Shown in pieces: positions 60,328 through 64,000 of a stretch of 64,000 nucleotides of DNA (position 1 is its first letter; each line of letters starts with the position of its first letter). The stretch is from CAYUVH01 sp964448135. Its GTDB lineage: Bacteria > Verrucomicrobiota > Verrucomicrobiia > Limisphaerales > UBA8199. The notes under the pieces are model-generated. The model had not been told where the DNA came from. It did not search any database and saw only the letters and a program-made list of their open reading frames with translations. The stretch lies in the NCBI GenBank assembly GCA_964448135.1, contig CAYUVH010000059.1, forward strand, positions 1 to 64,000, given 5' to 3'. The translations under genes were made by a program, and so were the position numbers.

Positions 60328-61585
60328 CCGCACCTGGCGCAACGCTTCGCGCAGAGCGAGGGAGTAAGAAGGCCATGGCGGCGGCGACAAGAAGTGACCC
60401 GCCGAGTACCTGGAACGGTGCATTTGTGCTCCCGGAGCTTTCCTTGAGCCACCCCACCATGGTGGGGCCTACGTAGCCGCCGATGTTTCCGCAAGCGTTG
60501 ACGACACCGAAGGCCACAGCCAGTGCAGCCGGCGGAAGCATTTCGCCAGGCAGCGACCAGAACGGACCCATTGCAGCGAAGGGACCAGGAATGGCGACGC
60601 AAAGAAAAGCGAAGGAGAGCCAGAAGTTGTCGCGGAAGAGCACGCTCAGGATAAGGCTGACGCCGCTGATGGTATAAACGAGGGCAACGTGGCCACGGCG
60701 TTCGTTGGTTTTGTCTGAATGCCAGGAGTTCAGGAGCATCACGAAGAAGGTGATGGCGTAGGGGAGGGCGAAAAGCAGGCCGTATTGAACCTCCGTGAAA
60801 CCACGGCCTTTGAGCGTCGAGGTAAAGAAAGTCATGCAACCGTAGGCCACGGAGTTCTGGATGAAGTACATGGCGATCATCACCAGAATGCCCGGGTGCG
60901 AAAGCGCGGTCCAAATCGGGACGCTGGTTGCCGCGGGCATTTCGGCGGCTTCTTTCTGGAATTGGGCGTCGAGCGCATCATGTTGCTCTCTGGTGACCCA
61001 CGAAGCGTCGCGAGGTCGGTCACGAATGACAAACCACCAGAGCGGCAGCCAGATGATGGGAAGCAGGCCTTCGGCGATGAGCATGGTACGCCAGCCCCAG
61101 CCACCCAGAAGCCAGGTGGTCACGGGGGCGGAGCCGGCGATGGCCAACGGCTGGCAGAGCATCCAGATGGCGTTGGCGCGGGCGCGTTCCTTCCGCGAAA
61201 ACCAATTGGCCACGAGCACGAGGGTGGCGGGAAAAACGGCGCTCTCCGCAATGCCCAGGCAGAAGCGAGCAACCTCAAATTGCCGGAACGTTCCGGCCAG
61301 GCCACAGGCAGAGGCGCACACGCCCCACGCAATCAGGCACAAGGCGATGACTTTGCGCGCACTCCAACGCGCGGCCCAATGACCGCCGGGAATTTGCAGG
61401 AGAACGTAGCCCAGAAAGAAAATGCCCGCGGCATGTCCTTTCATGGTGTCGTCCATGCCCAGGTCGGGCATCATTTTGGAAATGGAGGGGTCGAGCGCGA
61501 GGGAGACGTTGGTGCGGTCCACGTACGAGATCGTGTACATGACAAGCGCAACCGGCAGAATGCGGACCCAGCGTTGGTCTTTCAA
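60314..61585 (-). CDS. MFS transporter, anion:cation symporter (ACS) family
   Basis: 423 residues with 12 helices, from a TTG start at 61585 that gives the expected short lead before YTISYVDRTNVSLAL. The ACS pattern continues with GYVLLQIPGGHWAARWSARK, RFCLGIAESAVFPATLVLV and NWFSRKERARANAIW. Members import hexuronates, phthalate, sugar acids or related organic anions by proton or sodium symport. No catabolic genes are adjacent, so the substrate is open. Upstream are an antitoxin-like gene and a small membrane protein on the same strand. Confidence 0.9.
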   Translation of the reverse strand: MKDQRWVRILPVALVMYTISYVDRTNVSLALDPSISKMMPDLGMDDTMKGHAAGIFFLGYVLLQIPGGHWAARWSARKVIALCLIAWGVCASACGLAGTFRQFEVARFCLGIAESAVFPATLVLVANWFSRKERARANAIWMLCQPLAIAGSAPVTTWLLGGWGWRTMLIAEGLLPIIWLPLWWFVIRDRPRDASWVTREQHDALDAQFQKEAAEMPAATSVPIWTALSHPGILVMIAMYFIQNSVAYGCMTFFTSTLKGRGFTEVQYGLLFALPYAITFFVMLLNSWHSDKTNERRGHVALVYTISGVSLILSVLFRDNFWLSFAFLCVAIPGPFAAMGPFWSLPGEMLPPAALAVAFGVVNACGNIGGYVGPTMVGWLKESSGSTNAPFQVLGGSLLVAAAMAFLLPRSARSVAPGAVSRS

Positions 61586-61666
61586 CGAGGGGATTTAACC
61601 ACGAAGACACCGACGGCGGGGAGGAAAATCCAACGGACTAAATCAGAAAAATGACCCGCGGACGAA

Positions 61667-61885
61667 TCAAGAGCGAATCATTGATTTTGCGCGCTTGCGC
61701 AGTTGCTCTTTGGCGTCTTCCCAATCGAGAGATTCAATTCGACCTGCCTGATAATCCGCTTCCGTTCTTCGCAAGGCTTCCTCGTGCCAGGACGAAGTCG
61801 GGAGCGAATCGTCCGCGCTCCAGAGAAGTTCGATGATTTTCAGCTTTTCGTCTGAAGGAAGATTTTGCAGTTCCGCGATGTTCAT
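61667..61885 (-). CDS. addiction-module antitoxin-like protein (orphan)
   Basis: 72 residues. The MNIAELQNLPSDEKLKIIE start, LLWSADDSLP and the end RIESLDWEDAKEQLRKRAKS match the addiction module component family (TIGR02574-type antitoxins, often paired with a RelE/ParE toxin). A toxin would be expected directly downstream (before 61667), but only 81 bases precede the MFS gene stop region and no toxin frame is present. The upstream gene is a small membrane protein whose stop overlaps this start by four bases. The antitoxin therefore appears unpaired. Confidence 0.82.
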   Translation of the reverse strand: MNIAELQNLPSDEKLKIIELLWSADDSLPTSSWHEEALRRTEADYQAGRIESLDWEDAKEQLRKRAKSMIRS

Positions 61886-62160
61886 TGTTCAAGGATTTGT
61901 TGAGCTTGCGAAAGCCTCCCCAAACGACGCAATAGAGCGAACCAGAGAGCGGCAACCGGAAGGACCAGCAGCAGGCTGAGGAACCAGGTGAACATTGGCA
62001 ATTCGCTGCCCTGAAATGTCCAGGCGAGGCGCAGGTAGGAACCATAATATCTGAAGTCCAGTCCGTCACCACGAACCACCATAAGAAACACATAGGCCAG
62101 CGTCCACGCCAGCAGGTAAGCCAAAACCAGGTTCAGGAACACGAGGAGAATCTTTTTCAT
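61882..62160 (-). CDS. small two-helix membrane protein
   Basis: 92 residues. Helix 1 ILLVFLNLVLAYLLAWTLAY, helix 2 FTWFLSLLLVLPVAALWFAL, with a cytoplasmic tail rich in Arg/Gln. It has no recognised family. Its stop overlaps the start of the antitoxin-like gene (ATGA at 61882-61885), so they are translated together. A membrane protein in place of the usual toxin partner is unexpected. It starts 39 bases after the stop of the upstream unknown gene. Confidence 0.72.
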   Translation of the reverse strand: MKKILLVFLNLVLAYLLAWTLAYVFLMVVRGDGLDFRYYGSYLRLAWTFQGSELPMFTWFLSLLLVLPVAALWFALLRRLGRLSQAQQILEQ

Positions 62161-62199
62161 CGAAGCGAACCTGCCGTATTCGATGCGCCGCGATATGCC

Positions 62200-63003
62200 T
62201 TATCCCGCCTGACCCTCTGCGCCAAAAAATTGCTCCCGGTGTGGTTCGAGGAGGCGGTGGCTGAGGGAGTTGAGGGCGCTGCGGGCCTGCATGAAACGGT
62301 CGGCCAGCGTTTCCAGCATGTGCCGTAGCGGAGTTTCGGAGGTCTCCCGCGCGGCGAGGGAATAGAAGTGTTTTCCCTCCTCCGCGTAATCATCCAGGGA
62401 GCGCGGCGGTTTGACGTCGCGACGGCGCGGGCGCACCGCGTCGCGGACCGCTTTTTCAGGGAAGATGCCGCTTTGGAACAAAGCGAGGTCCGCCACGCGC
62501 CGGTAGTAGCGCGGGCGCAGCTCGGGAGCGACCATCTTGGCCACGGCGAGCATGTCGTCCAGGTCCACGGGATTAAACTGCAGCGCGCGCCATTCGCCGC
62601 GTTCCTGCCAGTAGAGCGTGCCCGTTTCGGATTTCACGAAGGAGCAGAGCAGTTTGGTCAAGTAATGGCGGGTGTCGTTGCCGGCGAGCAGCTTGGCGAC
62701 GGCGGGGGCGTCGAAGATAGCGACACGGCGGCCGCGGCGTTCGGCTTCGAAAAGGTAATCGCGGTTTTCCAGTTCGCGGCGCACTTCGCGCAGCAGGACG
62801 GAAAACAGAAAATACGGCGATACGCGGACGAGCGCGTCTCGATCGTGTCGGAGGCGTTCGACGACTTTGGGGTCGTCCATCATCTGGTCGAGGAGGTCTT
62901 CCTTGTCGCGGACGATGCTGATGATGTGGTCGTAATCGCGGCGCTCCGTCGCGACCGTTTCCACCAGGAACCTGAGATCGGATTCTGTAAGTTTCATTTC
63001 CAT
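62200..63003 (-). CDS. conserved-looking cytoplasmic protein of unknown function
   Basis: 267 residues from the ATG at 63003; a TTG 15 bases earlier and an ATG at 62997 are alternatives. Helix-rich and highly charged, no signal or membrane segment. Recognisable parts: TERRDYDHIISIVRDKEDLL, RVSPYFLFSVLLREVRRELE, LRPRYYRRVADLALFQSGIF, and EGKHFYSLAARETSETPLRH. Long arginine-rich middle (PRRRDVKPPRSL). Even codon pattern supports a real gene. I cannot assign a family; it could be a regulator or a structural helical-bundle protein. Confidence 0.72.
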   Translation of the reverse strand: MEMKLTESDLRFLVETVATERRDYDHIISIVRDKEDLLDQMMDDPKVVERLRHDRDALVRVSPYFLFSVLLREVRRELENRDYLFEAERRGRRVAIFDAPAVAKLLAGNDTRHYLTKLLCSFVKSETGTLYWQERGEWRALQFNPVDLDDMLAVAKMVAPELRPRYYRRVADLALFQSGIFPEKAVRDAVRPRRRDVKPPRSLDDYAEEGKHFYSLAARETSETPLRHMLETLADRFMQARSALNSLSHRLLEPHREQFFGAEGQAG

Positions 63004-63141
63004 AATCCACTGATCCAAGTTAGCCCACGCACGCGCGGGCCGCCATCGGGCTGCCAGACACTACCTCAAAGATCCGGACGCGCAAGTGACGCGGCCGGCC
63101 GATGCGAAAATTACAGCATGGAGCGTGCCGCCGCTGGGGTG

Positions 63142-63250
63142 GAATGACGAAGCTCGAATGACGAAATCCGAAGGAAACCCGAAATCCAAATCACGAAAGC
63201 GACGACTTGCAGACTTCGGGTTTTGAGCTTCGTCATTCTTTCGGATTTCG
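63142..63250. repeat. long inverted-repeat cluster
   Basis: GAATGACGAAGCTC (63142-63155) pairs exactly with 63225-63238. AAACCCGAA (63175-63183) pairs with 63215-63223 inside it. CGAAATCCGAA (63162-63172) is complementary to 63240-63250. GAATGACGAA is also a direct repeat (63142 and 63156). It is non-coding, between the BON gene and the unknown gene. Confidence 0.75.
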
Positions 63251-63274
63251 GCATTCGTGCTTCGGATTTACCCC

Positions 63275-63766
63275 TCACTTCTTCGCCGGTGCAACCTGGT
63301 GGACCTGGAGCGTGGACACCACTTCCTTGACGCCGTCGGATTGCATGGCGAGAAGGATGGCTTTGCCGATTTCGTCGGGGGAACCCACGGAGCCGGACAG
63401 GGTGACGACGCCGGCCGTGGTGTTCACCGAGATGCCCACGCCGGAAACCTCCCGGCTGGCGATCAGCCGGGCCTTGATGGCGGCGGTGATCCGGGCATCG
63501 GCCGTGGCGTCGGCGATGGCCTGCCCCGCCTCGCTGGCCTTGCGGCGGATGACCTGGCCGCTGCGGGCGAGTTCGTCTTTGATGTCGTCGGCGCGCAAAT
63601 GAAGTTTGCCCAGCTCGGATTGGATGGAGTCGGATACGGCGGTGGTCGTCTTTTCAACCTGTTCGGCGATGGGATTCCGGTGCGAACTTTTTTGGTGTTC
63701 CGTGTAAAACCAGAAGCCGGCGATGCCGACCCCAATTCCAAGGATAAGGGCGATGACTAACTTCAT
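63275..63766 (-). CDS. BON-domain periplasmic protein
   Basis: 163 residues. One N-terminal helix (LVIALILGIGVGIAGFWFYT), a helical spacer rich in Ala/Asp/Ser, and a C-terminal BON domain (RITAAIKARLIASREVSGVG; VVTLSGSVGSPDEIGKAI; VKEVVSTLQV). BON domains bind phospholipid or peptidoglycan-associated partners; OsmY-like proteins protect the envelope in osmotic stress. This one is anchored at the N-terminus rather than secreted as OsmY is. The partial gene at the right edge ends six bases before its start on the same strand. Confidence 0.9.
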   Translation of the reverse strand: MKLVIALILGIGVGIAGFWFYTEHQKSSHRNPIAEQVEKTTTAVSDSIQSELGKLHLRADDIKDELARSGQVIRRKASEAGQAIADATADARITAAIKARLIASREVSGVGISVNTTAGVVTLSGSVGSPDEIGKAILLAMQSDGVKEVVSTLQVHQVAPAKK

Positions 63767-63772
63767 GTCAGG

Positions 63773-64000
63773 TTATTCGTTGTGCGGAATCTTTATCGTG
63801 CTGCCGCCGATAAACTCCCGGATGACCGCGTCGCCGGGTATGAGGTCGAAGCCGGCAAGCTGTTCGCGCTGGAGGCCTTCGACGGAATCGAGCAGGGCTT
63901 TCACGCGTTCGTAGCGAATGCGGGCATCCAGGAAGCCCTCGTAGGATTCGAACTCGGACGGTTTCGGCAAGTAACCGCCCTGCCCCACGAAGAACGGCTT
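63773..64000 (-). CDS. C-terminal part of an unknown protein, truncated by the window edge
   Basis: The frame is open to the last base of the window, so at least 75 codons of the C-terminus are present: it starts KPFFVGQGGYLPKPSEFESY and ends DAVIREFIGGSTIKIPHNE. GTG at 63988 could be a start but the frame runs through it. The segment is hydrophilic and helical with no motif I recognise. It ends six bases before the BON gene and is probably in its operon. Confidence 0.6.
   Translation of the reverse strand, partial: KPFFVGQGGYLPKPSEFESYEGFLDARIRYERVKALLDSVEGLQREQLAGFDLIPGDAVIREFIGGSTIKIPHNE

Noticed and set aside
1..64000. tRNA or rRNA genes
   Set aside because: Intergenic regions were scanned for tRNA-like arms and conserved rRNA text and none was recognised; a short tRNA could still be missed without a covariance search.

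Overview
The window is GC-rich, densely packed bacterial DNA from a Gram-negative organism. It carries lpxB, an outer-membrane TolC-type efflux system, lipoproteins and an AsmA/TamB-like protein. The best fit is a member of the Verrucomicrobiota (PVC superphylum), most likely the Pedosphaerales/Limisphaerales side. This is inferred from gene content: two pseudopilin-type secreted proteins with FTLIEL-type N-termini and a C-terminal DG motif, two Gfo/Idh/MocA oxidoreductases, two formylglycine sulfatases, a b558-type sdhCAB operon, a Gld-type ABC/DUF4340 cluster, and degenerate text-like intergenic repeats. No rRNA, tRNA, CRISPR array, insertion sequence or phage gene was recognised.

Layout. 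1-6 kb: a minus-strand lipid A block (oxidoreductase, lpxB, FHA/zinc-finger membrane protein) next to plus-strand plsY-gpsA-HAD hydrolase, i.e. envelope lipid synthesis. 6-10 kb: sdhC-sdhA-sdhB and a small zinc-ribbon protein. 10.7-20.9 kb: a plus-strand run of GldA-like ATPase, permease, GldG-like protein, DUF4340 protein, a 1058-residue AsmA/TamB-like protein, a small secreted protein and a detached 7TMR-HDED-like sensor module. 20.9-25.4 kb: accessory sugar oxidoreductase, a repeat-rich 1.2 kb gap, a secreted TIM-barrel protein and a DUF554 membrane protein.

25.6-35.0 kb: one tightly overlapping plus-strand operon of GYF/RDD protein, three small zinc-finger or PH-like membrane proteins, DUF4129, DUF4350, MoxR ATPase, DUF58, SpoIIM-like and RDD proteins. 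This is the MoxR/DUF58 envelope system in an enlarged form. 35.0-43.4 kb: pseudopilin, sulfatase, a small conserved-looking protein, and a tolC-hlyD-macB-type tripartite efflux operon on the minus strand. 43.5-51.6 kb: esterase, LuxR-type response regulator, EF-P with an unusual loop residue, secreted proteins, a large helical-repeat protein, a second sulfatase and a VOC protein.

52.4-58.3 kb: ITP pyrophosphatase, inositol monophosphatase, a zinc-finger/beta-propeller membrane protein, a second pseudopilin and an S1/P1-like nuclease. 58.6-64 kb: a hybrid histidine kinase with an ethylene-receptor-type membrane sensor, an MFS transporter, an orphan antitoxin, unknown proteins, a BON-domain protein and a gene cut by the right edge.

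The observations most worth following are the ethylene-receptor-like kinase, the HDED domain separated from its usual 7TM-HD phosphodiesterase, the recurrent membrane-tethered B-box-like zinc module in four otherwise unrelated proteins, the Asn-tipped EF-P, and several unexplained short-motif arrays in intergenic DNA.
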